A stretch of 64,000 nt of DNA from Caldilineaceae bacterium (GTDB lineage: Bacteria > Chloroflexota > Anaerolineae > Caldilineales > Caldilineaceae), in the NCBI GenBank assembly GCA_019637645.1, contig JAHBVH010000013.1, positions 62,001 through 126,000 on the forward strand. Direction: 5' to 3'. Shown piece after piece: positions 9,079-17,884 of this stretch (position 1 is the stretch's first letter; each line of letters starts with the position of its first letter). Made by a program: the position numbers and the translations under genes. The notes below the pieces were generated by a model, which was given only the letters and a program-made list of their open reading frames with translations, did not search any database and had not been told where the DNA came from.

Positions 9079-9234
9079 GTGAATTTTCCTTTCTGGATGG
9101 GCGACTAAAGACTCTGCGCCGCCTCTACGCTCCTGACCACAATTACCACATTTAGCCAAGATGGTATGGGGAAATTTCGTGTAATCAGTTATAATCATCG
9201 TACAGTGTTACCAACGTTATTTTGTATTTGGTAT

Positions 9235-9347
9235 GCGCACCGTCCTGAAGGAACGGTGCGCGGGAGCAACGCCCGCTTCAGCGGGCTTTCGCCGGCGTTG
9301 TTCGGTAGCCCTGCACCTTTCGGGTGCCCGTCGGGCGCGGGCGGCGT
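9235..9347. repeat. Structured dispersed element, repeat family 2 (copy A)
   Basis: About 113 bases with successive hairpins: GCGCACCGT paired with ACGGTGCGC (9235-9261), GCCCGC TTCA GCGGGC (9271-9286) inside a longer CAACGC/GCGTTG stem, and GCACC/GGTGC (9313-9327). Copy B at 51926-52034 keeps the layout, and one stem has a different but still pairing sequence. Both copies sit between divergent genes in the same orientation. The rest of the 9079-9376 gap holds no gene. Confidence 0.7.
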
Positions 9348-9376
9348 CTTCAGTCTCTTAAGTCATTGTACCATTC

Positions 9377-11890
9377 ATGAACATTTCATCCGAACCGCTC
9401 TTTACCCCGGCCAAGCAGAACGAACTGATCCAGCTCTGGCTGGAATTTCAGCAGCACTATCGTGGCAGCGCCGCGGCGGATACATTACGCCGTGCTTTGG
9501 TGGCTGCCCGTCAACTGGCGCAACAGCACTATGCGCAGATTCTCGCCCAAGCGCAAGGGGACGAGTCTCTCACGGATGCTGTTTTGCTCAAGTTATTACC
9601 CTATGCCGATACCCCGCGCAACCGCTGGCGCGGGGCGTGGATCCATCCGACCCCGGCGGTGGTTGGCGATTTGCGCAGTTGGTATGAAGCTGCCGGGTGG
9701 ACCCAACCTGATGAATGGGGGGCGATTGCCCAGGCCATTCTACACTTTGTTCGTCAATGTGTGGATGAGCCGACGCAACTAGCCACGGCTTGCCAAAATT
9801 TTCGTCGCTTCCCCTACACACGGGGCTTCCAAAGTGGGATTCTTTCCCCGATTCTCAACGCCTTGCGGCCTGAGCAGTATCTGCTCTTGAACCACCACGC
9901 GCGGCGGACGCTGAATTATTTTACCGACCGCGCCTATACACCGGCCCTGACCGATTATCCCGCGGCCAATGCCGCACTCCAGCACGTTGGGCAGGCCCTG
10001 TTCGACCACCCTGAACCAGCCCAAACCGACCCGCGCGAACGCCACGATCAAGTGTTGCTCTTTTGTCACTGGCTGGTGACCGAGCGCGACTTTCGCTTCC
10101 GGCCTCGGCGCTATTGGACACTGGGCCTGGCGGAAGAGAGCTGGCTCTGGCAAGAATGGCGTGAAGGTAATATGATCACCATGGGGTGGGACGAATTAGG
10201 CGATCTCAGCGGTATACGCAAGCGCGAATTTGGGCAGCGGCGCGATAGTCTCATTGCTCAGCATCCTACTTGGCGCAAAGGCAGTGCGGAACAGGTCTGG
10301 CGCTTTGCCCGGCAGGTGCAAGAGGGGGACCAACTGTTGATCCACCGCGGTAATCTACTTCTTGGGTTGGGGACCATCAGCGGCCCCTATTATTATGTGC
10401 CAGAAGTGGCGCAGGGCCATCGCTATCCAGTTGAATGGACTGACTTAACGCCGCGGCGTTTGCCAGGGACTGGGTGGGGAGCAACCTTTGCGGCGATTTC
10501 CGCCGAACGCTTGCTGGCTCTAGCTACCGCGCCGGTGGTGGAAATGCCGGAACCCCCGTCCCCGCGAACGACAGAGGGTGAAGCTCCGCCCGCCTTTGTC
10601 CATCTGCTGGTTCCTTTGGTCAATACGCTCCAAGCGTTAGGGGGCCAAGGACGCACCAGCGAAGTGATCGAAGCGGTGTTCGCTAGGGTGGCGACGCCAA
10701 AGACCAAAAAGAAAGCTACGGCTGAACGCCAGAAACAACAGCTCTACCAAGCGCGGCGGCTGTTGGTGCGGGCGGGGCTGCTGGACGCCAATCAACGGGG
10801 CCTTTGGCGGCTGACCAAAACCGGCCAAGCGCTTAACTTGACCGAAGCGACGGCAGCTTCGCTCTTTGCCGAAACCCTCTACCAGCAGCGGCTGGCAGCC
10901 TCGTTGCAGGACGAATCCTCCACCATTCGCCGTTTAGCCGAATCACCAGTGACCTATACCATACAGCCGTCATCTCAATCGAAGAGCGAACCAGCTACCC
11001 TGGCCGAGCCGCCGGAACCGACTGCTCTTCCTCCCACTGTGGAGACCGTCGCCCCTCCCTATTCATTGGCGGCCTGTGCAGTCGCCACCTTTCTCCCCGA
11101 AGCAATGCTGCGCCGTTGGGTGAGTGCGTTGGAGCGTAAAGGGCAGGCGATCTTTTATGGCCCACCCGGCGTGGGGAAAACCTTTCTGGCGGAACAGGTG
11201 GCTGCCCATTTGGTCGGTGGCACCGATGGTTTTGTCGAAGTGGTACAGTTTCATGCCGCCTATGCCTATGAAGATTTTGTCCAAGGGATTCGCCCCGTGG
11301 CTGGCCCCCATGGAGAAGTGCGCTATGCGGTGATTGCCGGTCGTTTCCTGGCCTTTTGTCAGCGGGCCGCGCACTGTAGCGGGCGCTGTGTGCTGATCAT
11401 TGATGAGATCAATCGCGCCGATCTGGCGCGTGTCTTTGGGGAGTTGATGTATTTGTTGGAATATCGCGAGCGGACGGTACGCTTGGCCGCTGATGGGCGT
11501 ACCTTTGCCATTCCCGCTAATGTCCGCCTGATTGGGACGATGAACACGGCAGATCGGTCGATTGCGCTGCTTGATCATGCCCTCCGGCGGCGCTTTGCCT
11601 TTATCGCGCTCCAACCCGATGTTGAGGTACTGCGCCGTTTCCACCGACAGAACGCCACCGGTTTTGCCGTCGATGGGCTGATCGACCTGCTGCGGCGGGT
11701 CAACAGCGAAATTGGTGACGCCCACTATGCCATTGGTCATTCCTTCTTCTTGCGGACGGACCTCGCCACCGAACTGCCCGACATCTGGCAACTGGAGATC
11801 GAACCCTATCTCGAAGAGTATTTCTTTGACCAACCCGATCGCGTGGCGGCGTTCCGGTGGGCACAGGTGAAAGGGCCGTTTGGGGACTAA
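9377..11890 (+). CDS. mcrB: McrB-like AAA+ GTPase with EVE-like and Mrr-N-type domains
   Basis: 837 residues. Residues 1-240 form an all-helical N-terminal part (ILSPILNALRP segment). Residues 246-385 resemble an EVE/PUA-like modified-base reader (YWTLGL, MITMGWDELGDL, WRFARQVQEGD). Residues 405-490 match an Mrr N-terminal winged helix (HLLVPLVNTLQALGG, RAGLL, GLWRLTKTG). Residues 575-837 are the McrB AAA+ motor: Walker A GPPGVGKT (595-602), Walker B LIIDEINRAD (673-682), the signature MNTADRS (722-728) and the arginine-rich RRR at 737-739. McrB binds methylated or otherwise modified DNA and, with McrC, drives GTP-dependent cleavage. McrC follows at 12259. The unusually long three-part front end is the odd point. 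Confidence 0.88.
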   Translation: MNISSEPLFTPAKQNELIQLWLEFQQHYRGSAAADTLRRALVAARQLAQQHYAQILAQAQGDESLTDAVLLKLLPYADTPRNRWRGAWIHPTPAVVGDLRSWYEAAGWTQPDEWGAIAQAILHFVRQCVDEPTQLATACQNFRRFPYTRGFQSGILSPILNALRPEQYLLLNHHARRTLNYFTDRAYTPALTDYPAANAALQHVGQALFDHPEPAQTDPRERHDQVLLFCHWLVTERDFRFRPRRYWTLGLAEESWLWQEWREGNMITMGWDELGDLSGIRKREFGQRRDSLIAQHPTWRKGSAEQVWRFARQVQEGDQLLIHRGNLLLGLGTISGPYYYVPEVAQGHRYPVEWTDLTPRRLPGTGWGATFAAISAERLLALATAPVVEMPEPPSPRTTEGEAPPAFVHLLVPLVNTLQALGGQGRTSEVIEAVFARVATPKTKKKATAERQKQQLYQARRLLVRAGLLDANQRGLWRLTKTGQALNLTEATAASLFAETLYQQRLAASLQDESSTIRRLAESPVTYTIQPSSQSKSEPATLAEPPEPTALPPTVETVAPPYSLAACAVATFLPEAMLRRWVSALERKGQAIFYGPPGVGKTFLAEQVAAHLVGGTDGFVEVVQFHAAYAYEDFVQGIRPVAGPHGEVRYAVIAGRFLAFCQRAAHCSGRCVLIIDEINRADLARVFGELMYLLEYRERTVRLAADGRTFAIPANVRLIGTMNTADRSIALLDHALRRRFAFIALQPDVEVLRRFHRQNATGFAVDGLIDLLRRVNSEIGDAHYAIGHSFFLRTDLATELPDIWQLEIEPYLEEYFFDQPDRVAAFRWAQVKGPFGD

Positions 11891-12048
11891 GGGGTAAGCG
11901 CAAATTGTTGCTGGCGGCGTTTGATGATGGCCCCAATATGGCGCGGCCAGTCGTGTAAGAACGCAGGGTCAATATCAGCAACGTGCGTGAAAGTGAGGTG
12001 GCTGAACTTCTTCCCGCTCGGGGTTCTTTGCGCTATTATAACAAACGC
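11887..12048 (-). pseudogene. Possible C-terminal gene relic opposite the mcrB-mcrC gap
   Basis: A stop-bounded 53-codon minus-strand frame with no ATG and protein-like composition (DPAFLHDWPRHIGAIIKRR), ending four bases inside the mcrB stop. I do not recognise the family. It may be the tail of a lost gene or chance. The remainder of the 368-base gap to mcrC holds the short repeat at 12097-12137 and no other feature. Confidence 0.25.
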
Positions 12049-12096
12049 TTATCCGTCTGAATAATGCGCTGCGGGTAACGAGCGGCCCCTTTGTTC

Positions 12097-12137
12097 AAGG
12101 AGTTACGCACTTGAACCAGCCAACTACGTAACTTCTA
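12097..12137. repeat. Repeat family 1, short copy lacking the inner hairpin
   Basis: Ends AGGAGTTACGCACTTG and CAACTACGTAACTTCTA are inverted copies of each other and match the ends of the 85-base elements at 22001, 24840 and 26569. The middle CTGACAGG hairpin is missing. Confidence 0.65.
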
Positions 12138-12258
12138 TGTTCAATGACTTATCTTGATGCAGCCTTTTGCCTAAAAAGCGAAGCCATGTTACGATACCCA
12201 CTGTAACTGGAAACAAATGTTCTGTGCTCTTCTCTCGCTTAACCAAGTGGCCTAGCCG

Positions 12259-13491
12259 ATGTGTCCATCTTCACCATCCCCGCTTATGCTAACTGAATAC
12301 CAGCCATCTTTGGTGAGCCCAGCGCGCTTGTCTGACCAAAATGCGCAGACCCTTTGGCGCGACTACCGGCACTTGATCGACATAGAGCCGCCTTCATTTA
12401 AGACCGGCGGTCAGTGGCGGTTGACCAACCTGGGGTGGGCCGGTTATTTGCCCGTGACGCCGACCCTTGAACTGGCGCTGGAGCCCAAAGCCGCGCTGCA
12501 AACCTTGTTGCGTATGGTGGAAGTGGCCTATGATCTCCGCGCCTTCCGCCTCTTGGATGGTTGGTTTCGGGCCGAGAGTGTGCCGGCGTTGTATGAATTA
12601 CTGGCAGTGCTCCTGGCCCAACGGGTATTACAGCGCTGCCAACAGGGCCTATATCGCACCTATCGCGTTCAACAAGCCACCCTGCCCTATGTGCGCGGGC
12701 AAGTGCAACTGGTGGAACTCCTGCGTCAACCGGCGCGCACTGAACTGCCCTGCCGTTTTTATGAATATACAACCGACGTGCCCGATAACCAGATTCTACT
12801 CTGGACTATGCAACAGATCGCGCGGAGCAAAGTCTGTGGCCCGCGTGCGGCCACAGCGGTGCGCCAAAGTGTGCGTGCTCTCCAACACGTGGTCTCCGCG
12901 CCGCCGATGACCGCGTCGGCCTGTCGCCAGCGTACCTACAGCCGCCTCAATGCGGATTACGCGCCGCTGCATGGCCTCTGTGCCTTTTTCTTGGAGCATA
13001 GCAGCCCTTCTCATCGACCAGGGGATACGCCTGCCATTCCTTTTGTGGTAGAGATGGCGCGTCTTTATGAGCGCTTTGTCGCCGCCTGGCTCCAGCAAAA
13101 TTTAGATGAGCGATGGCGTCTCCAAGTGCAGGAAACCCACCCGCTGACTCCAGAGCAGCGCTTTGCCATTGACCTCGTGCTCTATGACGCGGCCAGTGGT
13201 GCGGTGCGCTGTGTGATGGATACCAAGTACAAAATAGGTGCACGCGCCGACACTGCAGACGTGGCCCAGGTGGTTGCCTATGCCGAAGCCAAAGGGGCAA
13301 CCGAGGCGGTTTTGATCTATCCTCAACGGCTGGCTGCACCGCTTGATCTCAAGGTGGGCAACATTCATGTACGTACCCTCACCTTTGGTCTGGATGGTGA
13401 TTTGGATCAGCAGGGGCACCATTTTCTTAACCAACTCAGCCATGCCTGGCGTGTGGGCACACCGCCGGGTAGCCACGAATCGTTGCCATGA
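12259..13491 (+). CDS. mcrC: McrC-family nuclease subunit of a type IV restriction system
   Basis: 410 residues. The N-terminal half is the McrC beta-rich domain that docks on the McrB ring (TNLGWAGYLPV, YVRGQVQ). The C-terminal half is a PD-(D/E)xK nuclease with Asp305 in FAIDLVLYD and Asp321-Thr-Lys323 in VMDTKYK, so the active site looks intact. It partners the McrB-like protein 368 bases upstream. Most mcrBC genes are closer, so it may have its own promoter. No strong ribosome site precedes 12259, and an in-frame ATG at 12286 is an alternative start. The last four bases overlap the start of the next gene (ATGA), which implies translational coupling with the glycosylase. Confidence 0.87.
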   Translation: MCPSSPSPLMLTEYQPSLVSPARLSDQNAQTLWRDYRHLIDIEPPSFKTGGQWRLTNLGWAGYLPVTPTLELALEPKAALQTLLRMVEVAYDLRAFRLLDGWFRAESVPALYELLAVLLAQRVLQRCQQGLYRTYRVQQATLPYVRGQVQLVELLRQPARTELPCRFYEYTTDVPDNQILLWTMQQIARSKVCGPRAATAVRQSVRALQHVVSAPPMTASACRQRTYSRLNADYAPLHGLCAFFLEHSSPSHRPGDTPAIPFVVEMARLYERFVAAWLQQNLDERWRLQVQETHPLTPEQRFAIDLVLYDAASGAVRCVMDTKYKIGARADTADVAQVVAYAEAKGATEAVLIYPQRLAAPLDLKVGNIHVRTLTFGLDGDLDQQGHHFLNQLSHAWRVGTPPGSHESLP

Positions 13492-14711
13492 AAACCAAAA
13501 CCTACACGATTACGCCCACGGTTGCGCGCCGGCTTGCCATTGCGGTTCAAGGTTTGGCTGGCCCGCTGCCCGCTGACCCCAATGCCGCCATGTTGGATAC
13601 GCTGCGCCAATTGCGCTGTCTGCAACTAGACCCAATCCGGGTAGTGGAGCGCACGCAGTATCTTGTGCTTTGGAGTCGCTTGGGCCACTACGATCGCGCC
13701 CAGTTACATCACCTGGTCCACCAGGATCGCCATCTGTTTGAATATTGGGCACATTGCGCGTCGTTGGTATTGGTTGAGGACTACCCGCTCCATGAGCATA
13801 AGATGCGGAGCTACGGCAAGGGCGGCTCAGCGTGGAGCAAACGGATTACGGCCTGGGTAAAAGAAAATGATGCCTTCCGCCGTTCGATTTTGCAGGAGTT
13901 GGCGACGCGTGGTCCCTTGCGTACGCAAGACATTGAAAACGATGCCTTGGTGCCTTGGTCGTCCGGCGGCTGGTCATCGGGGCGGAGTGTGGGCTATATG
14001 TTGGATCACCTATGGTTGAGCGGCCAGATTATGGTTGCCAAGCGCAATGGCCTGGAACGATGGTGGGATTTAGCCGAGCGAGTGCTGCCGCTGGCAACGC
14101 TGCCCAGGGGCTGGCGCGATACCCAAGTGACCTATGATGCGGCACAGAAGTCGCTGCGCGCGCTTGGCGTGGGCCGTCTGCGCGACATTCAGCGCCATTT
14201 TATTGAACGGCGCTATCCCCAACTGCCCAAGGTGGTGCAGCGCCTGCAAAAAGAGAAAAAAGTCCTGCCGGTTACGGTCGATGGCTGGCCGGGGGAATGG
14301 TTTATCCATGCCGATACCATCCCGCTGTTAGAAGCGATCCAAGCCGGTGATTGGCAACCGCGCACAACGTTGCTGTCACCCTTTGATAATCTGATCCGCG
14401 ACCGCGATCGCACCGAATTGATGTGGGACTTTTTTTACCGCATCGAAATCTATGTGCCGCCAGCCAAGCGCCAATATGGCTACTATGTCCTGCCGATTTT
14501 GCACGGCGACCAACTGATTGGGCGGCTGGACCCCAAAATGGATTGGAAAGCGGGCCGGTTGACCATTAACGCGCTCTATCCCCAAGCGACCACGTCCTGG
14601 GACGCGGCCACCAGCCAAGCCGTCGCCCAAACGATTACCGATCTGGCCCATTTTCTTGGCGCGACCGAGCTTGTCTATGGGGAAAAGTTGCCCGCGACTT
14701 GGCCGCGTTGA
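13488..14711 (+). CDS. YcaQ/AlkX-type winged-helix DNA glycosylase
   Basis: 407 residues, the normal length for the HTH_42 (DUF1006) family. Residues 46-48 are Gln-Leu-Asp in LRCLQLDPIRVVERTQ. The QxD form marks the YcaQ/AlkX group, which unhooks interstrand crosslinks and removes bulky N7 alkyl-purines, rather than the QxQ AlkZ group of antibiotic clusters. Its ATG lies inside the mcrC stop (ATGA), so it is translated with mcrC. Coupling a crosslink-repair glycosylase to a modified-DNA restriction system is unusual and suggests either a shared theme of modified bases or chance joining of an accessory island. Confidence 0.85.
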   Translation: MKTKTYTITPTVARRLAIAVQGLAGPLPADPNAAMLDTLRQLRCLQLDPIRVVERTQYLVLWSRLGHYDRAQLHHLVHQDRHLFEYWAHCASLVLVEDYPLHEHKMRSYGKGGSAWSKRITAWVKENDAFRRSILQELATRGPLRTQDIENDALVPWSSGGWSSGRSVGYMLDHLWLSGQIMVAKRNGLERWWDLAERVLPLATLPRGWRDTQVTYDAAQKSLRALGVGRLRDIQRHFIERRYPQLPKVVQRLQKEKKVLPVTVDGWPGEWFIHADTIPLLEAIQAGDWQPRTTLLSPFDNLIRDRDRTELMWDFFYRIEIYVPPAKRQYGYYVLPILHGDQLIGRLDPKMDWKAGRLTINALYPQATTSWDAATSQAVAQTITDLAHFLGATELVYGEKLPATWPR

Positions 14712-14716
14712 TCGAG

Positions 14717-14858
14717 CTGACAGGTTTTTATGAAGGGTAAGAAATTAAATCGGTAGACATCACTAGTGCGCTTTAGCGCAGCTTGACCGAGCAGGCGCTG
14801 ATTTCAATCAGCGCTGGTTTACCGAAGTTAATGGTTAATCTTCATAAAAACCTGTCAG
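14717..14858. repeat. Repeat family 5, 142-base element with 18-base inverted ends (copy 1)
   Basis: CTGACAGGTTTTTATGAA (14717-14734) and its exact inverse (14841-14858) flank a core with two inner hairpins, TGCGCTTTAGCGCA and GCGCTGATTTCAATCAGCGC. The core recurs at 22511-22630 with different outer flanks. No open frame of note is inside. It sits between the convergent genes ending at 14711 and 14878. Confidence 0.75.
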
Positions 14859-14877
14859 GTATTGGTCCCAACCTCAA

Positions 14878-17700
14878 TTACCCGAAACCGCGGCGGCCAC
14901 CCCCGCCGCTGCGACGACTGCTGCTACTCCGGCTGGAACTGAAGCCGCCACTGCTACTGCGACTAGAAGAAGATCGGCTCCGGCTGGAACTAGAACTCCA
15001 ACTGCTGCGCGAAGAACCCGAACTGCTATAGCCGCCACTGCCACCCCCGCTGGATGATTCCTCCAGGATCGCACCTAAGATCTCCAGCGTCGTAGATGCC
15101 ACTTTCGCTCCCACTTTGCCGGTGGTTTGCGCGCCCTGGAGGACATTCTCAAAGGGCGTATCGGGCAGGGCGCTACCGGTGGCCGTACTCAATAGCGAGC
15201 CTAAACTTTGGCTGGCATTACTCAACGCGTTGCCCAACTGGCGCGAGGTCCCGCTGAGCGATGGTCGCGTGGCTGGTGCGTTTTCTCCCTTGGCTGCCGG
15301 GGCGCTGGGGGTTGGCAACCCAATCGACCCACCCGTTGGATAGGGGGAAGGTTGCTCGCGGCGCTGGACAGGACGACGGGGCGGCTGCCACGTGGGGGTA
15401 TAGCTCCAATCGGGCAGCATTCCACCCATCTCAGTGGCCTGTTCCAGCACTACTTCTTCCACATCCAAGGCCACGGCGTAGGCAAAATAGCGGTCGAGTA
15501 TTCGTTGTGCTTGGGCCGCGTCGCCATATTTTTTGAGATTCTGTAAGTAGGTCCGAAAAGCGCGCCACCGTTGTGCTTCTTCCACGCCTGCTGTCGTGCG
15601 GCGGGGCATCCACCGGCTGGCAAAGACCAAGGCAAAACCCGCGAGCACGGCTGACACCGCTGGCGCAAGGGCGAGCCAACCCAAATCGCCAAAGAAGCGC
15701 AGCGCCAGGATCACCCCGCCAATGACCCCGAGCAGGATGAACCATTGGCCCCGTACCAACCACCGATGGCGGGCTTCTTCGGGCACATCATCAAAGAAAT
15801 GGCTGGTTTCTGATCCCATCTGGGCATAGACCTGGGGCAACACCGCTTGGAAATGCCGATAGATCTGATGTAAGGGTACCTCCGTCTCATAGGGCAAATC
15901 CGGCTCGATCGCGTTAAAGAGGGTGACCAAATGGGCGGGCAGCGTCACACTTTCGCCACTGGGGGTAATCAATGCTTCACCAGCGACTAACTTCTTCTCG
16001 GCGACCCGTTTGAGGGCCAAGGTATTGTCAAAACGGATCCAGAGCAGCCCCCACTGGGCGAGGTGAAAGAGCGAGGCCAAGGCGCCTTTGACCGAAGGCG
16101 CTTCATCCAAAAGGTAGGCCACAATCGCTGGGGGCAAATGGGAAGGTGGCTCGGTTAGGTAGTCGGCAATGGCAGGCAAAGGCCGGTCGCGGCCCCACCA
16201 ATACCAGATGAGATAAACCCCCAGCAAGCCCAATACCAAGATGAGCAGGGCGGCGACGCCAAAGCCCAATTGTAACCGCGCCTGTTGCAACGCGGCTGCT
16301 TGACCGGCAATCACCGCGTCGGCTAGATCCTGCTGCCATTGGGGAATGGCACCAGTTGTGGCGTTGACGGGCAAGGAGATCTGCACCGCCCAAGCCTGTC
16401 CAGCCGCAATCGGCCCCGGCGCGGTCACCAACACGGTTTCGGCACTGACCCACTCACTGGTGCCGCCGGATACCTGCACTGTTTGCGCATCGACGCCCGT
16501 AGGCAGGGTAAAGCGCAGTTGCGCCTGCTCTACCGGCTGATTCCGCGCGGGGAAGACGGCTGTCCAGTTGATCTCCTGGCGATCCGCCAGGTGGCGAACG
16601 GCCCCCTGCACTCGGTAGCGTAGATGGAGGGAGGTCTCTTCTCCGCGCACCAAGGGCGGAAATTGCCACGTGAGTTGCACCGTGCCGACTCGTGTCGTAT
16701 CCGATACCACGGTGCGGAGTGTTGGGTCATAATAGGCCCAATCGTCCTGACCAGGAGTGGTTCGAATTTGGAGACAGTAGGTGCAGCCGCTGGTGGCCTC
16801 GACAAAGGCTGCTTGGCCCTCTTGCAACTGGATCTGATCGATCGTGTCCAGAAAGCGCAGGGGCAGTTGACGATTGCCCTGGTCGAGCGCGCCCGCGTTA
16901 ACCGCCAGGTGGTGATATTCATCCACCCAGAGTACGCCGTCGGGCTCTAAGGTCAGTTCTACGTTGAGGGCCTTGAAGGCATAGTCCAACTGCGCATGAT
17001 CTTCTTGTACTTGCCAGGGCTGCCGTTCGGCATTGACCAGATCGCTGGGCAAGCCCACCTGGATCTGAAATTGGACGCCATCGGGGATGGGTTCGGTGGC
17101 GGTAAAGGTGATATCGGTGGCCTGTGTGGCTGTCTGAAAGCTGGGACCGTAGGCCGTGCTCTGGATCTGGTCGGGGGCGACGGTCGTTGGCAAGGTTACG
17201 GTCACGGTGCTGCTTTCCACTACAATGTCACCGCGGTCGGCTGGTACCGCCCGCCATTCCAAGAGGGTTTCATTCGGGTAGCGCCAGAGCCCCCCGACGA
17301 CTTCATATTCGAGTACAAAGGTCCGCACATCGCCAGGCGCAGTCGGCTCATATTCCCACTGGACATAGATAAAATTGCTATCTTCTTCAGTCGTAAAGGT
17401 GCGGGGGCCACTGCCGCCCAGCGTGTAGGGGAGATCGCCTTCATAGAGTTGAATCTGGCGAATAGCGGTTGTCAATTCGCGTGGAATATCGGCAAAGGCC
17501 GTGTGAAATTCATCATCAAAGCGGATCTGCTGAATTTCGCGCACGAGAAAAGTGCCATCAGGCTGGAGCGTGATGTGGGTGTCATAGCGTTCGTAGGTGA
17601 TGGCAGGCGTTTGGGCGTGGACGCCAGGAGTGCTATAGCCGCCTAGCGCGAGAAGAATCAGAAGTACAAGGGAGACGTGCGGTAACAAATGTCGTCGCAT
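14878..17700 (-). CDS. DUF2207 membrane protein with Ser/Arg/Gly-rich tail
   Basis: 940 residues from the ATG at 17700 (AGGAT upstream, directly followed by a signal peptide; 22 codons of in-frame extension are rejected). Two DUF2207-like extracellular beta domains follow (about 30-220 and 230-460). A transmembrane helix lies around residues 475-500, a cytoplasmic winged-helix-like part follows, then a hydrophobic pair near 640-690. The last 60 residues are almost only Ser, Arg and Gly. This layout is that of the DUF2207/YciQ-like proteins found in many bacteria. Their function is not established. It stands alone, convergent with the defence block. Confidence 0.85.
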   Translation of the reverse strand: MRRHLLPHVSLVLLILLALGGYSTPGVHAQTPAITYERYDTHITLQPDGTFLVREIQQIRFDDEFHTAFADIPRELTTAIRQIQLYEGDLPYTLGGSGPRTFTTEEDSNFIYVQWEYEPTAPGDVRTFVLEYEVVGGLWRYPNETLLEWRAVPADRGDIVVESSTVTVTLPTTVAPDQIQSTAYGPSFQTATQATDITFTATEPIPDGVQFQIQVGLPSDLVNAERQPWQVQEDHAQLDYAFKALNVELTLEPDGVLWVDEYHHLAVNAGALDQGNRQLPLRFLDTIDQIQLQEGQAAFVEATSGCTYCLQIRTTPGQDDWAYYDPTLRTVVSDTTRVGTVQLTWQFPPLVRGEETSLHLRYRVQGAVRHLADRQEINWTAVFPARNQPVEQAQLRFTLPTGVDAQTVQVSGGTSEWVSAETVLVTAPGPIAAGQAWAVQISLPVNATTGAIPQWQQDLADAVIAGQAAALQQARLQLGFGVAALLILVLGLLGVYLIWYWWGRDRPLPAIADYLTEPPSHLPPAIVAYLLDEAPSVKGALASLFHLAQWGLLWIRFDNTLALKRVAEKKLVAGEALITPSGESVTLPAHLVTLFNAIEPDLPYETEVPLHQIYRHFQAVLPQVYAQMGSETSHFFDDVPEEARHRWLVRGQWFILLGVIGGVILALRFFGDLGWLALAPAVSAVLAGFALVFASRWMPRRTTAGVEEAQRWRAFRTYLQNLKKYGDAAQAQRILDRYFAYAVALDVEEVVLEQATEMGGMLPDWSYTPTWQPPRRPVQRREQPSPYPTGGSIGLPTPSAPAAKGENAPATRPSLSGTSRQLGNALSNASQSLGSLLSTATGSALPDTPFENVLQGAQTTGKVGAKVASTTLEILGAILEESSSGGGSGGYSSSGSSRSSWSSSSSRSRSSSSRSSSGGFSSSRSSSSRRSGGGGRRGFG

Positions 17701-17803
17701 AGCATTATCCTGAAAGACAAAATACTGGGCGTGAAATGTGAAATCTGCCGCGAGCCCATGTTTCACGCCTGCTCAACGTAAGCATTAGACCTTACGCAGT
17801 GTC

Positions 17804-17836
17804 AGAGCTGTTAGGTTTGCAAAACCTCAGAGCTCT
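17804..17836. repeat. Imperfect CTGACAGG-type hairpin
   Basis: AGAGCTG..AGGTTT / AAAACCT..AGAGCTCT, a decayed relative of the hairpins at 55554 and 59403. It lies downstream of the fucosidase (ends 17885, minus strand) and could end its transcript. Confidence 0.5.
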
Positions 17837-17884
17837 TTGGCGGCTAATCGACCTTGGCGCGTACGATCTAAGCGCGGTACCCGA

